From positions 3,086,001 through 3,150,000 of the forward strand of contig NZ_CP075566.1 in assembly GCF_018502625.1 (NCBI RefSeq): a stretch of DNA of 64,000 nt, read 5' to 3'. Shown here piece by piece: positions 34,158 through 43,926 of the stretch. The stretch's first letter is position 1. Each line of letters begins with the position of its first letter. Under the pieces are notes generated by a model, which was not told the DNA's origin, ran no database searches, and was given only the letters and a program-made list of their open reading frames with translations. The position numbers and the translations under genes were made by a program. Source of the DNA: Pseudomonas hormoni (GTDB lineage: Bacteria; Pseudomonadota; Gammaproteobacteria; Pseudomonadales; Pseudomonadaceae).

Positions 34158-35480
34158 TTAATTCAAAGAAGTCTTGATCAAAGATTTACGGTTGATTCGA
34201 GCGCGCAAAGTCAGGGCCGCCAGGGTTCCGAGCAGGCCGACGAAGGCGATGTAGCCGAAATACAGCTTGTAACCAAAGGCGCCAGGGAAATGCTCGGTGA
34301 GGTAGCCGTTGATCAAGGGAATGAATGCGTCGGGCAAGTAACCGACCACTGAGACAATGCCAATCGCCAGGCCGGTGATGCGCAGCGGAATGTCGCAGGT
34401 GTCGAGGATCGCCCAGTACAAACCGCGAATGGCGTAGGTCATCAGGCCGATGAAAATCACCGTGCCGATCAGCAAGCCCATGCTGTTGAGCGCCGGGAAC
34501 ACGATCAGGCCGACCATCGCCAACGTCGCGAGGAACAGCGCCACGATCAGCACCGAAATATTTGAGAACTTGTCACCCAGCCAGCCACCGCCAATCCCGC
34601 CAATCGGACGCATCCACAGTTTGATGGTGGTGATGGTGCCGGCCATGACCGCGGTCATACCGCCGCCCTGCAGGTAATCGGAGAAACTGTAGGTGGCCCA
34701 GAAGATGTGATAACCGCAGAACACGATGGCCGTCACCAGCCACAGCTCGGGGATTTTCACCAGCGTGGCCAGGTCGCTGAGCAGGTTGTATTTGCCCTTC
34801 TCCACCGCCACAGTGTCTTCCATCGACTTCGGGTCCTTGATCAGCACCAGCACACAGCCGATGGCAATACAGGTGAAGGCGTAGAGGTAAACCACATGCT
34901 TGAAGCCTTCAGCGGCGGACTCGCCACGGGTTTCGGTAGCGAAGGCAAACAACCCCAGCGCGACCGTCGCCAGCAAGGCTTCGACCAGCCCGCGACCGCC
35001 ATCGAGGATGCCGAAGAACCGGCCCTGTTCAGTATGATGGGCGATCATCTTCACGCGCTTGAGCACCGAGGCCCAGAACGTCAGGCCGGTGGTCAGGCCC
35101 CAGCAACCGAAGATGATCATCAGCCCGGTCAGCGACGGCGCGGTGGAATACCAGAGGCCCAACGCACCGGTGGCGACCAGCGAGAAGAAAATCAGAAAAC
35201 GCGGAGCGATGCGGTCGGCCAGCCAACCGCTCGGCAAGTAGCTGAGGAGGAAAATCGTACCAAGCATCGAGTACAGATAACCCAGCTCGCTGTGGTTGAT
35301 CTGGAACACTTCGAGCATGGTGGTCTGGTAGACCTGACGCAGGTACAGGATCGGGTAGATCGCACCGGCGGCCAGCACCAGGAGCATCAGTTGGACATAG
35401 CGACTTCCCTTGTCACTGTGGCTTTTTGAACCCGCGTTCGAACCCTGAACAGCGGCAGCAGTGGATGCATGCTTGGACAT
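34158..35480 (-). CDS. MFS transporter
   Basis: A 440-residue permease with about twelve helices and the loop 2-3 signature SGWLADRIAPR. A positively charged N-terminus precedes helix one. The form (YLRQVYQTTMLEVFQINHSELGYLYSMLGT) resembles the YihN/organophosphate:phosphate-antiporter-like branch of the superfamily, which imports sugar derivatives and organic anions. The start has GAGG eight bases upstream. It lies between the aldehyde dehydrogenase and enolase-type genes on one strand, so it likely brings in the substrate of that pathway. Confidence 0.85.
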   Translation of the reverse strand: MSKHASTAAAVQGSNAGSKSHSDKGSRYVQLMLLVLAAGAIYPILYLRQVYQTTMLEVFQINHSELGYLYSMLGTIFLLSYLPSGWLADRIAPRFLIFFSLVATGALGLWYSTAPSLTGLMIIFGCWGLTTGLTFWASVLKRVKMIAHHTEQGRFFGILDGGRGLVEALLATVALGLFAFATETRGESAAEGFKHVVYLYAFTCIAIGCVLVLIKDPKSMEDTVAVEKGKYNLLSDLATLVKIPELWLVTAIVFCGYHIFWATYSFSDYLQGGGMTAVMAGTITTIKLWMRPIGGIGGGWLGDKFSNISVLIVALFLATLAMVGLIVFPALNSMGLLIGTVIFIGLMTYAIRGLYWAILDTCDIPLRITGLAIGIVSVVGYLPDAFIPLINGYLTEHFPGAFGYKLYFGYIAFVGLLGTLAALTLRARINRKSLIKTSLN

Positions 35481-35564
35481 CTAGGAGACCTCGGGCAGCC
35501 CGGTGGTCCGGGCTCCCCTGATAATTGTTTTTATGGGTGCAGCATGAGGCGTGTTGCGGGTGGA

Positions 35565-36989
35565 TCAATACTTCATGACCACGAGACGGGTCTGGGTGAA
35601 TTCGAGCATGCCGTGCTTGCCGTCATCGCCGCCCAGGCCCGAGCGCTTCCAGCCGGCGTGGAAACCCTGGTACGGGTCCGCCGGGGTGCGATTGACATAC
35701 AACTCGCCGGCTTCAATGGCGTTGGCGACTTTCATCGTGGTGCGGTAGTTCTCGGTGTACAGCACCGACGACAGACCGAACTGATGGTCGTTGGCCATGG
35801 CCAGCGCTTCGTCGATGTCGCGGTACTTGAGCACCGGCAGCACCGGGCCGAAGATTTCTTCCTGGATGATTTCCATGTCCTGACGGCAACCGCTGAGCAA
35901 GGTCGGCGGGTAGAAGTGGCCATTGCCTTGCGGGATAAAACCGCCTGTTTCCAGTACAGCACCGGCCGCGACGGCGCGCTCGACCATGGCGTGGATGTTC
36001 TGCTGCGAACTGGCATTGACCAACGGGCCCATCAGGCTCGCGTCGGTGGCGCGGTCGCCGAATTTCACGGCGCTGATTTTGCTTTTGAGCAGTGCGAGGA
36101 ATTGCTCGTAGACGCTTTCCTGCACGTAGACCCGCTCCACCGCCGTGCATAACTGGCCGCAGTGGGTGGTCTTGGAGCCAACAATCGCCGTGGCGGCGGC
36201 TTCAAGATCAGCATCGGCCTCGATAATCGCCGGGGTTTTGCCGCCCAGTTCCAGCGACGGCTTGGCGATGTTGGCCTTGCAGTAATCGAGCACGATGCGC
36301 CCGGCGTTGACGCTGCCGGTCAGGGTGATCAAACCGACGGCCTTGTGGGTACAAACGGCGGCGGCGGTGGCGTGGTCCATGGTCAGAATGTTGATCACGC
36401 CCGCAGGCATTCCGGATTGCTGCACAGCCTTGGCGATTTCGAACGCGGACGTCGGGGTGTTGTTGCTCGGACGCACCACCACGGTGTTGCCGGCAATCAG
36501 CGCCGGGGCGATTTTGCGCAGCAACGTATAGACCGGGTAATTGAACGGAATCAGGCACGCGACCACGCCGATCGGCTCGCGGTGCAGGAACAGGCTTTCG
36601 TTCGGCGTATCGCTGGGAATGATCTCGCCTTCGATGCGGCGCGCCCATTCGGCGTGGTAGCGGGTGATCTGCGCGGCGTAACGGGCTTCGTTGCTGGCGT
36701 CGGCGACGCTCTTGCCGGATTCGGCGGCCAGGGCGGCACCGATGTTTTCGGCACGGGCTTCCAGGGCGTCAGCGAAAGAGCGCAAGTGTTCGGCGCGCTC
36801 GATGCTGGTGAGTGTGCCCCATACTTTCTGGGCGGCCGCGGCCGCTTCGACTGCGGCGGTGGCTTCATCGGCAGTGGCCGCAGAAACATGGCCCACCAGC
36901 GCTTCAGTCGCGGGGTTGTACACCGCAATCAGCGCTGCGCTGGCAGGTTCGATGAAGTGGCCGTTAACAAAATTTCGCTCGAGTCGCAT
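35565..36989 (-). CDS. Aldehyde dehydrogenase (lactaldehyde/glycolaldehyde dehydrogenase-like)
   Basis: A 474-residue NAD(P)-dependent enzyme. Cofactor and catalytic residues are intact: Asn150 (IPFN), general base Glu247 (SLELGGK), nucleophile Cys281 (HCGQLCTAVERVYV). It is close in form to AldA-type enzymes that oxidise lactaldehyde or glycolaldehyde. It is first in the group with the MFS, enolase-type and GMC genes, and the LysR gene lies just upstream on the same strand. Confidence 0.87.
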   Translation of the reverse strand: MRLERNFVNGHFIEPASAALIAVYNPATEALVGHVSAATADEATAAVEAAAAAQKVWGTLTSIERAEHLRSFADALEARAENIGAALAAESGKSVADASNEARYAAQITRYHAEWARRIEGEIIPSDTPNESLFLHREPIGVVACLIPFNYPVYTLLRKIAPALIAGNTVVVRPSNNTPTSAFEIAKAVQQSGMPAGVINILTMDHATAAAVCTHKAVGLITLTGSVNAGRIVLDYCKANIAKPSLELGGKTPAIIEADADLEAAATAIVGSKTTHCGQLCTAVERVYVQESVYEQFLALLKSKISAVKFGDRATDASLMGPLVNASSQQNIHAMVERAVAAGAVLETGGFIPQGNGHFYPPTLLSGCRQDMEIIQEEIFGPVLPVLKYRDIDEALAMANDHQFGLSSVLYTENYRTTMKVANAIEAGELYVNRTPADPYQGFHAGWKRSGLGGDDGKHGMLEFTQTRLVVMKY

Positions 36990-37115
36990 GTGAATCGCCC
37001 ATCGTTGTTTTTATCCAGTGCTTGCAGTCTTGGCATCCGAAGCGAGTTGAACAAACGATTTATTGAGCGATGTAACATTCAAAAAATGCAGGTTACTCCT
37101 TGGGCGAGTCATTCC

Positions 37116-37213
37116 CCTGCAGGAGCAGAGCTTGCTCGCGATGGCGTCGGGTCAGCCGATATCCATGTTGAATGTTCAGACGCCATCGCGAGCAAGCTCT
37201 GCTCCTACAGGGG
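37116..37213. repeat. REPIN-type inverted repeat, 'cctgcaggagcagagcttgctcgcgatgg' family
   Basis: Arms cctgcaggagcagagcttgc and gcaagctctgctcctacagg in inverted orientation; ends three bases before the LysR stop region. It separates the LysR gene from the aldehyde dehydrogenase gene. Confidence 0.85.
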
Positions 37214-37223
37214 ATGTGGGTGT

Positions 37224-38156
37224 TCAGAGGGCGGCGGTAGAGGGCTCAAGTTGCCGTTGCGCCAACCAGATCTCCTCCTGCAACCACTGACTGAACACCT
37301 GCAATTGCGGCATCTGCGTCTGTTCCGGCCGGGTTACCAGCCAGTAGGACTGGTGGCCTTCGACATGCACGTTGAGCACTTGGGTCAACTGCCCGCTGGC
37401 CAGTTCCGGGGCGACCATGTGCCAGTCGGCAATGGTGATGCCCAACCCATCAATGGCCGCGCGGATCGCCAGGTCCAGCAGGTCGAACTCGTACCCGCCC
37501 TGAGTATCGACACCGGTAATGCGCGCCGCGTCCAGCCAGTGTTTCCAGGTCAGGTAGCGCTGGTCTTCCCGTGCCAGCACATGCAGCAACGTCAGGCGGT
37601 TGAGGTCGATGCCCTGCTCGCTCCACTCCCGCGCATACAAGGTCGGCGCACACACCGCGATGTGCCGTTCCTGGATCAACAGCGAGCTGTCCAGCCCGTC
37701 CCATTCACCGTCGCCGAAACGGATTGCGCAATCCAGCGTGCTGGTTTCCGCGAGGCTGTCCTGCAAGCGCGTGGTGATGCTCAGTTCCAGCTCCGGATGC
37801 TTCTCACGCAGCCGGCCCAGACGCGGCATCAGCCAGCGGTTGGTGAAGGTTGGCGGCGCGTTGATGTGCAAGCGATTGGAATGGGTTTTCTGCTGGATGC
37901 TGCGCACCGTCAGCTCGATCTTGTCGAAGGACTGATGCAGCGCCCGCAACAGCACCCGCCCGGCGTTGGTCAGGTCGAGGTGATGATGGCGCCGCTCCAG
38001 CAGGTTTTCGCCCAATTGCTCTTCGAGCTGACGCACCTGCCGGCTGACCGCGCTCTGGGTGACATTGAGCAACTCGGCGGCCCGAGTGAAGCTGCCGGTG
38101 CTGCCGGCCACTTCGAAGGCTTTAAGGGCATTCAGACCGGGCATTTTGCGTTTCAT
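37224..38156 (-). CDS. LysR family transcriptional regulator (GcvA-like)
   Basis: A 310-residue regulator; I place the start at ATG 38156 (a GTG at 38165 is possible). HTH: PGLNALKAFEVAGSTGSFTRAAELLNVTQSAVSRQVRQLE, of the GcvA/AmpR subgroup. It precedes the aldehyde dehydrogenase group on the same strand and is divergent from the dipeptide-type ABC operon, with a 537-base gap between. It could control either or both sets. Confidence 0.87.
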   Translation of the reverse strand: MKRKMPGLNALKAFEVAGSTGSFTRAAELLNVTQSAVSRQVRQLEEQLGENLLERRHHHLDLTNAGRVLLRALHQSFDKIELTVRSIQQKTHSNRLHINAPPTFTNRWLMPRLGRLREKHPELELSITTRLQDSLAETSTLDCAIRFGDGEWDGLDSSLLIQERHIAVCAPTLYAREWSEQGIDLNRLTLLHVLAREDQRYLTWKHWLDAARITGVDTQGGYEFDLLDLAIRAAIDGLGITIADWHMVAPELASGQLTQVLNVHVEGHQSYWLVTRPEQTQMPQLQVFSQWLQEEIWLAQRQLEPSTAAL

Positions 38157-38693
38157 GAAAGGCACTCGTGGAAGTCTGACGAGGTATTAAGCATCCCACG
38201 CTTTGTAGGAATTTTCCTGAGTAACATGCATTTTTGTGTTGTGTCGGACAATCCTGGCATCGCCGCCGATGCCGCGAGCTTCACCTTGCGCTGAAAAAAC
38301 AAGGCCTCCATTCCGGAATTTTGTCACTCGATTGTCACCCGCACCACGCAGGCCGAGCGGTCTATCTCAACGGCCCGCCGCGACGTCCGTCAGTAACATG
38401 CATTTATCGAACGTTTCGCCACTGATTTTATCGTTTGTCGATCTGTGCCCGGATGACAAAACTGCAGCCATCTCAAATAAAAACAACATGAGAGCTGCCC
38501 CATGCCCATCCCTACCTGCGCCCTCCCGAACACCTCCCAAACACCTCTGCCGCCGGCTTCCCGCCCGCCTCGCCTGCGCCTGCATGGTGCTTGCCGCTGA
38601 GCATTTCGCTGACTTGATCCGCCGAATTCCAGGCCGCCTGCCACGCCTGCGGCCAGTCGAAAAACGCACTTTGCTACGTATCGGAGAGGCTAT
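38157..38693. other. Long divergent promoter region
   Basis: More than 500 bases between the LysR gene and the dipeptide-type ABC operon. Frames here are poorly coding. The sequence aacatgcattt occurs twice (38224-38234 and 38396-38406), 172 bases apart, which could be a pair of regulator half-sites. I see no terminator or repeat of the REP type. Confidence 0.5.
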
Positions 38694-40328
38694 ATGAACG
38701 AGCTGATGACACTGGACGGCACCGCGCCGCACCCTGCCGTCGATGACCTGTGCTCACAGGTCAAGAATGGCCAGATCAACCGTCGACAATTTCTGCGCAC
38801 CGCCGCCCTGCTGGGCGTCACCGTGGCCAGCGCCAGCACCTTCATGGGCTCGGCGCTGCTGAGCGATTCGGCGTTCGCCGCCGAAGAACAACCGCCGCGC
38901 CAAGGAGGCAGCCTGCGCTTTGCCTGCGCCATCCAGGAAATCCAGGACCCGATGCTGATTACCTGGATCGAAGCCTCGAACCTGCTGCGCAACTCCTTGG
39001 AATTTTTGACCTGGGTGGACGCCGACAACATCACCCACCCCTACCTGGCCGAGAGCTGGAGCCCGTCCGAAGACCTCAAGGTCTGGACCTTCAACCTGCG
39101 CCAGGGCGTCAAGTGGAGCAACGGCGACGAGTTCACCAGCGACGATGTCGAGCACAACATCAATCGCTGGATCGCCGCCGACTCCAAGTCGGTCAATCGC
39201 ACCGCATTCCAGGACATCGCGGCCTTCGAAAAAGTCAGCCCGTACCAGTTCCGCCTGGTGCTCAAGCGTCCGATTCTGGCCATCCCGGAAATGCTCAGTG
39301 CATTCACCTGCACCCTGGTTCACCGCAGTTTCAAAAACGGTGACGACTGGGCGAAAAACCCGATTGGCACTGGCCCGTTCAAGCTCGTCTCGTTTGCCGT
39401 GAACAAGCAAGCCACCTTCGCCAAACGTGCGGATTACTGGCGCAAACCGGCCAACCTCGACGAACTGCGCTACGTCGACATGGGCACCGACATTTCCACC
39501 CATCTCGCGGCGTTGCAGGCCGGGCAAGTGGACGTGCTGTACCGCGTGACCGTGGCCGAACTGGACCTGGCCAAGCGTTTGCCGGGCGCGCAGTTGCTCA
39601 GTTGCAAGTCGGCGCAAACCGTGGTCATGCGCATGGCCTGCGACCAAAAGCCGTTCACCGATGTGCGTATCCGCAAAGCCGTAGTGCTCTGCGCCGACAA
39701 TGCACAGATGCTGAAAATCGCCTATCGCGGCATGGGCACCCTGGGCGAGGACCACCACGTTGCGCCCTCCCACCCGGAATATTCGCCACTGCCCAAGCGC
39801 GAGCGGGATGTCGCCGGGGCGAAAAAACTGCTGGCCGAAGCCGGCTTCCCGAATGGCATCGACATCGACCTGATTGTCGGCAACACCCAGGGCCGCTACG
39901 AACAGGACTGCGCGCAGATCCTGCAACAGAACTGCCTGGAGGCCGGCATCCGCATCAACCTGAAAGTCATTCCGGCCACCCAATACTGGCCGATCTGGGA
40001 CAAAGCGGCGTTCAGCCTGACCTATTGGGCGCACCGTCCGCTGGGCGTGATGTCCCTGGAACTGGCCTACCGCAGCGGCGCGGCCTGGAACGAAAGCCAC
40101 TACAGCGACCCGGCCTTCGACGCCGCGCTGGACAAGGCCATGGGCATCATCGATCCGAAGCAACGGGCCCTGGCGATGCAGGATGTCGAGCGGATTCTGC
40201 AGGACGCCGCGGTGATGGTGCAGCCGTTCTGGGGTGACAAGTTCACCGCCACCAGCAAGAAGGTCCAGGGATTCAAGGTTCACCCTTCGGACTTCTACCC
40301 AATGGATGAAGTCTGGTTGAGCGCCTGA
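38694..40328 (+). CDS. Dipeptide/nickel-type ABC transporter solute-binding protein, Tat-exported
   Basis: A 544-residue periplasmic binding protein of family 5 (DppA/OppA-like). The N-terminus is unusual: about 25 polar residues, then a twin-arginine signal NRRQFLRTAALLGVTVASAS, so it is likely folded before export by Tat. The mature part begins EEQPPRQGGSLRFACA and has the usual three-lobed layout (FNLRQGVKWSNGDEFTSDDVEHNINR). It heads the operon with two permeases and a fused ATPase. The ligand could be a peptide, opine or another amine; family 5 is broad. Confidence 0.88.
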   Translation: MNELMTLDGTAPHPAVDDLCSQVKNGQINRRQFLRTAALLGVTVASASTFMGSALLSDSAFAAEEQPPRQGGSLRFACAIQEIQDPMLITWIEASNLLRNSLEFLTWVDADNITHPYLAESWSPSEDLKVWTFNLRQGVKWSNGDEFTSDDVEHNINRWIAADSKSVNRTAFQDIAAFEKVSPYQFRLVLKRPILAIPEMLSAFTCTLVHRSFKNGDDWAKNPIGTGPFKLVSFAVNKQATFAKRADYWRKPANLDELRYVDMGTDISTHLAALQAGQVDVLYRVTVAELDLAKRLPGAQLLSCKSAQTVVMRMACDQKPFTDVRIRKAVVLCADNAQMLKIAYRGMGTLGEDHHVAPSHPEYSPLPKRERDVAGAKKLLAEAGFPNGIDIDLIVGNTQGRYEQDCAQILQQNCLEAGIRINLKVIPATQYWPIWDKAAFSLTYWAHRPLGVMSLELAYRSGAAWNESHYSDPAFDAALDKAMGIIDPKQRALAMQDVERILQDAAVMVQPFWGDKFTATSKKVQGFKVHPSDFYPMDEVWLSA

Positions 40329-40345
40329 CGCGCAGCCCCACACGC

Positions 40346-40372
40346 GCCCGCCCACCGACCGGTGCGGCGGGC
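40346..40372. other. Hairpin between binding-protein and permease genes
   Basis: Stem gcccgcc/ggcgggc with an inner acc/ggt pairing, in the 76-base gap. Such hairpins after a binding-protein gene often protect the upstream mRNA so the binding protein is made in excess. No T-run follows. Confidence 0.5.
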
Positions 40373-40404
40373 CGGCATCCTTTGATTAGCCGGAGCCTGC
40401 AAGC

Positions 40405-41358
40405 ATGGCTGAGTTTCTGTTACGCAAATTACTGGCGCTGATCGCGACCCTGTTGTCGGTATCGCTGATTGTGTTTGTTGCCCTTGAACTGAACATCGAA
40501 GACGTCGCAATCAACGTCCTCGGCCCCTATTCCGCCGCCGACCAGCGGGCCGCGTGGCTGGTGGAACATGGCTACAACCAGCCGTTCCTGTGGCGTTACC
40601 TGGTGTGGCTGAGGGATTTCGTCAGCGGCGACTGGGGCACCTCGGTGCACTTTCGCGAGCCTGTGATCAACCTGCTGCTGCCCAACCTTGGGCAAACGTT
40701 GATGCTCGCCGGGTTGGCCCTGCTGGTGATGGTGCCGGTGGCGTTGACCCTCGGCGTACTGGCGGGCATTCGCCAGGGTTCGGTGGTGGACCGGCTGGTG
40801 TCGTTTCTGTCGATCGTCACCACCTCGATTCCGGACTTTGCCAGCGCCGTGTTCGTCTCGGCGATCTTCGTGTTCTGGCTCAACTGGCTGCCGGGCGTGA
40901 GCAACATGAGCGAAGGCTTCAACGCCGCCGAGTTGGCCCTGCCGCTGATGGTGTTGTGCCTGTTCGGCATCGGTTACCTGGCCCGCATCACCCGCGCGTC
41001 GATGGTTGAAGTCATGCAGGCGCCATACATCCGCACCGCTCGCCTCAAAGGCGCGTCGACCTCGCGCATTGTGCTGCGCCATGCCTTGCGCAACGTACTC
41101 ATCGCCCCGATCACGGTGATCATGCTGTACATCCCGTGGCTGCTGTCGAACGTGATCGTGGTCGAGGTGTTCTTCGCCTACAAAGGCTTTGGTTCGTTGC
41201 TGTACACCGCTTCGCTGAACCACGATGTTTACCTGATCGAAGCCTGCGCGATGATCAGCGGCGCGGTGGTCGGCGCGACGAAAATCTTTTCCGACCTGGC
41301 CTACACCTGGCTCAACCCGCGCATCACCCTGCGCAGTCTTGGCGGAGGTGGCCAATGA
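40405..41358 (+). CDS. ABC transporter permease (DppB-like)
   Basis: A 317-residue inner-membrane permease with about six helices and the coupling-helix motif YLARITRASMVEVMQAPYIRTARLKGAS, typical of DppB/OppB. A periplasmic N-terminal loop follows helix one (ADQRAAWLVEHGYNQPF). It ends in a 4-base overlap (ATGA) with the second permease gene. Confidence 0.9.
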   Translation: MAEFLLRKLLALIATLLSVSLIVFVALELNIEDVAINVLGPYSAADQRAAWLVEHGYNQPFLWRYLVWLRDFVSGDWGTSVHFREPVINLLLPNLGQTLMLAGLALLVMVPVALTLGVLAGIRQGSVVDRLVSFLSIVTTSIPDFASAVFVSAIFVFWLNWLPGVSNMSEGFNAAELALPLMVLCLFGIGYLARITRASMVEVMQAPYIRTARLKGASTSRIVLRHALRNVLIAPITVIMLYIPWLLSNVIVVEVFFAYKGFGSLLYTASLNHDVYLIEACAMISGAVVGATKIFSDLAYTWLNPRITLRSLGGGGQ

Positions 41359-42191
41359 GCTTCCTGCAATCGTTCAAACATCCCTTGGCCTTGCTCGGCT
41401 TGCTGCTGGTGGGCGGCTGGGTGCTGATCGCCACTTTTGCGCCATGGCTGGCCCCCCATGATCCGCTGGAAAGTTTCAGCCCGTTGTTGACGCCGATGAG
41501 CGCTGACGGCAACGGCCAAAGCTTTCTGCTGGGCACCGACATGATTGGCCGGGACATTCTTTCGCGGCTGATCTGGGGCACGCGCACCGTGTTGTTCTGG
41601 TCGATCCTGGCGACGTTGACCGCGTTTGCCGTGGGCATTGCCATGGGCCTGTGCGCCGGTTACTTCAACGGCAAGGTCGATGCCTTCCTGTCGTACGTCG
41701 CCGACACCGTGCTGTCGTTCCCGGTGCTGGTGCTGTACATCGTGATCATCATCGCCCTCGGTGCTTCGGCGCTGAACATCCTGATTGCGGTGACCTTCAC
41801 CAGCGCCCCGGCGATCTTCCGCATCATGCGCGCGCTGACCATCGACATCCGCTCCCGGGACTACGTGCTCAGCGCGATCACCCAGGGTGAAGGTTCGTTG
41901 CGCATCATGCTGGTAGAAATCCTGCCCAACTGCGGCGGCCCGCTGATCGTCGATTTCTGCCTGCGTATCGGCTACACCGCAATCATGATCGGCGCCCTCG
42001 GCTTCCTCGGTCTCGGCCTGCCACCGCCCACCCCGGACTGGGGCGGCATGATCAACGAGGGCCGCAGCATGGCCATCGCCTTCCCGCACCTGGTGATCTT
42101 CCCGTGCATTGCCATCTCCACCCTGATGCTGGGCCTGAGCCTGTTGGCGGACGGTCTGGACGAACACGCCCAGAAAGGCGCAAGGAGCTGA
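41355..42191 (+). CDS. ABC transporter permease (DppC-like)
   Basis: A 278-residue permease starting at ATG 41355; the open frame goes upstream to 41136 inside the first permease and that part is not used. It has the N-terminal helix and P-D-P-like segment APHDPLESF, the LGTDMIGRDILSRLIWGTRT motif of DppC/OppC proteins, and the coupling region APAIFRIMRALTIDIRSRDYVLSA. It partners the DppB-like permease; the ATPase gene follows after two bases. Confidence 0.9.
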   Translation: MSFLQSFKHPLALLGLLLVGGWVLIATFAPWLAPHDPLESFSPLLTPMSADGNGQSFLLGTDMIGRDILSRLIWGTRTVLFWSILATLTAFAVGIAMGLCAGYFNGKVDAFLSYVADTVLSFPVLVLYIVIIIALGASALNILIAVTFTSAPAIFRIMRALTIDIRSRDYVLSAITQGEGSLRIMLVEILPNCGGPLIVDFCLRIGYTAIMIGALGFLGLGLPPPTPDWGGMINEGRSMAIAFPHLVIFPCIAISTLMLGLSLLADGLDEHAQKGARS

Positions 42192-42193
42192 GC

Positions 42194-43840
42194 ATGAGTC
42201 AACAACAAGTACTGCGTGTGGAGAACCTCTCCATCGAACTGCCTGCCGGCGCCGACCGCAGCCACGCCGTGCAAGGCATCAGCCTCGACGTACGCAAGGG
42301 CGAAATCCTCTGTGTGATCGGCGAGTCCGGCTCCGGCAAATCGGTGCTCTCGGCAGCGATCATGGGCGACTACGCCAAAGGCCTGCGCCACAGCGAAGGC
42401 GTGATCGATTTTCTCGGTGATGACATATGCCGCATGGACGAAAACGTCCTGCGCCAGTTGCGCGGCAACCGCATCGCGATGATCTTCCAGGAGCCCATGG
42501 CCGCGTTGAATCCGGCGATCCGCATCGGCCAGCAGGTCGAAGAGATCTTCGACATTCACGCCCCGCAAATGCCCGCCGCCGAGCGCCGCGAACGCATGCT
42601 CGCGCTACTCGACTCAACCCACTTGCCGGACCCGCCACGGATCGCCAACAGCTTTCCCCATCAACTCTCCGGCGGCCAGTGCCAGCGCGTGGTGATTGCC
42701 ATGGCCCTGGCCATGAACCCCGACCTGTTGATCGCCGACGAACCGACCACGGCCCTCGACGTCACCACCCAGGCGCAAGTCCTGAAACTGGTGCGCGAAC
42801 TGCGCGGGCGTGGCCAGCACGGGATCCTGTTCATCACCCACGACTTCGGCGTGGTCGCGGAAATCGCGGACCGCATCGCGGTGATGGAAGGTGGACGCCT
42901 GGTGGAAATCGGCGAGCGCGATCAGGTGCTCAACGCCCCGGCGCATCCTTACACCCGCAAACTGATCGCCGCCGTGCCGGCCCTTCATCCGGAACTGCAC
43001 GTGCCCAGCGCCGACGGTGAACTGGCGTTGCGTATCGAGCGCCTGAACAAAACCTACAACGTCGGCGGCCGATCGGTGGCGGCGCTCAGGGATGTCTCCC
43101 TGCAACTGCCACGGGGCAAGACCCTGGCCATCGTCGGCGAGTCCGGCTCGGGCAAGAGCACCCTGGTCAAAGCGGCGATTCGTCTGGTGGACAGCGACAG
43201 CGGCCACGTGTGGGTCGGTGATACGGATTTCCTCGCCTTGCGCGGCGCGGCACTGGCGGCCAATCGGCGGCGCATCCAGATGATTTTCCAGGACCCGTAC
43301 GGCTCACTCAATCCGCGCCACCGGGTCGGCGACATCATCGCTCGCGCCGCGCAACTGCGCGGGCTGTCCGCCAAGGATGCATGGACAGAGGCTGGCGACT
43401 TGCTGGAGCAGGTCGGGCTCAAACGTGACGCGCTCAAGCGCAAGCCCCGGCAGTTTTCCGGAGGCCAACGCCAACGCATCGGCATTGCCAGGGCACTGGC
43501 GATGCGCCCTGAAGTGCTGATCGCCGACGAAAGCGTCTCCGCGCTCGATGTCTCCGTGCAGAAACAGGTGCTGGAGTTGCTCGCCGAGCTGCAACAGCGA
43601 CTGAACCTGAGCATTTTGTTCATCACCCATGACCTGCGCGTGGCGGCGCAGATCAGCGACTACATCGCGGTGATGCGCCAGGGCGAAGTGGTGGAATACG
43701 GCACGGCGGAACAGGTGTTGCTGCGCCCGCAAAACGCCTACACCCAGACCTTGCTGGCGGCGGCCCCCGGCGCTTCGGCGATACCGGTGGTGCCTGTCGC
43801 GGAGCCACCGCTGAGGCTGATCCGCCCCCAAGCCAACTAA
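42194..43840 (+). CDS. Fused double ABC transporter ATPase (DppD-DppF-like)
   Basis: A 548-residue cytoplasmic protein from ATG 42194 (AAGGAG upstream) made of two complete ATPase halves. Half one has Walker [10 protein letters not shown], signature LSGGQCQRV, Walker [13 protein letters not shown]. Half two has Walker [11 protein letters not shown], signature [10 protein letters not shown] and [12 protein letters not shown]. In half two the Walker B Glu is kept, followed by Ser instead of Pro. The fusion replaces the separate DppD and DppF genes and powers the two permeases. Confidence 0.92.
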   Translation: MSQQQVLRVENLSIELPAGADRSHAVQGISLDVRKGEILCVIGESGSGKSVLSAAIMGDYAKGLRHSEGVIDFLGDDICRMDENVLRQLRGNRIAMIFQEPMAALNPAIRIGQQVEEIFDIHAPQMPAAERRERMLALLDSTHLPDPPRIANSFPHQLSGGQCQRVVIAMALAMNPDLLIADEPTTALDVTTQAQVLKLVRELRGRGQHGILFITHDFGVVAEIADRIAVMEGGRLVEIGERDQVLNAPAHPYTRKLIAAVPALHPELHVPSADGELALRIERLNKTYNVGGRSVAALRDVSLQLPRGKTLAIVGESGSGKSTLVKAAIRLVDSDSGHVWVGDTDFLALRGAALAANRRRIQMIFQDPYGSLNPRHRVGDIIARAAQLRGLSAKDAWTEAGDLLEQVGLKRDALKRKPRQFSGGQRQRIGIARALAMRPEVLIADESVSALDVSVQKQVLELLAELQQRLNLSILFITHDLRVAAQISDYIAVMRQGEVVEYGTAEQVLLRPQNAYTQTLLAAAPGASAIPVVPVAEPPLRLIRPQAN

Positions 43841-43861
43841 GCCAATAACCCTTTCCCCAGG

Positions 43862-43879
43862 CCGCAGCGTTCGCTGCGG
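43862..43879. other. Hairpin between ATPase and porin genes
   Basis: Stem ccgcagcg/cgctgcgg with a two-base loop, about 20 bases after the ATPase stop. It may attenuate or protect the transcript before the porin gene. Confidence 0.5.
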
Positions 43880-43926
43880 TATGGGTTGCTGTTGCCAACA
43901 ATAATCAGAAAATCGGGAGTATCACA

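Noticed and set aside
32828..34177. 449-residue open frame on the plus strand
   Set aside because: Antisense to the enolase-superfamily gene and starts within a REPIN.
36162..38294. 710-residue open frame on the plus strand
   Set aside because: It is antisense to the aldehyde dehydrogenase and LysR genes, runs through a REPIN, and has repetitive Arg/Gly/Gln composition typical of shadow frames in GC-rich DNA.
38754..40355. 533-residue open frame on the minus strand
   Set aside because: Antisense to the well-supported ABC binding-protein gene; composition is that of a shadow frame.
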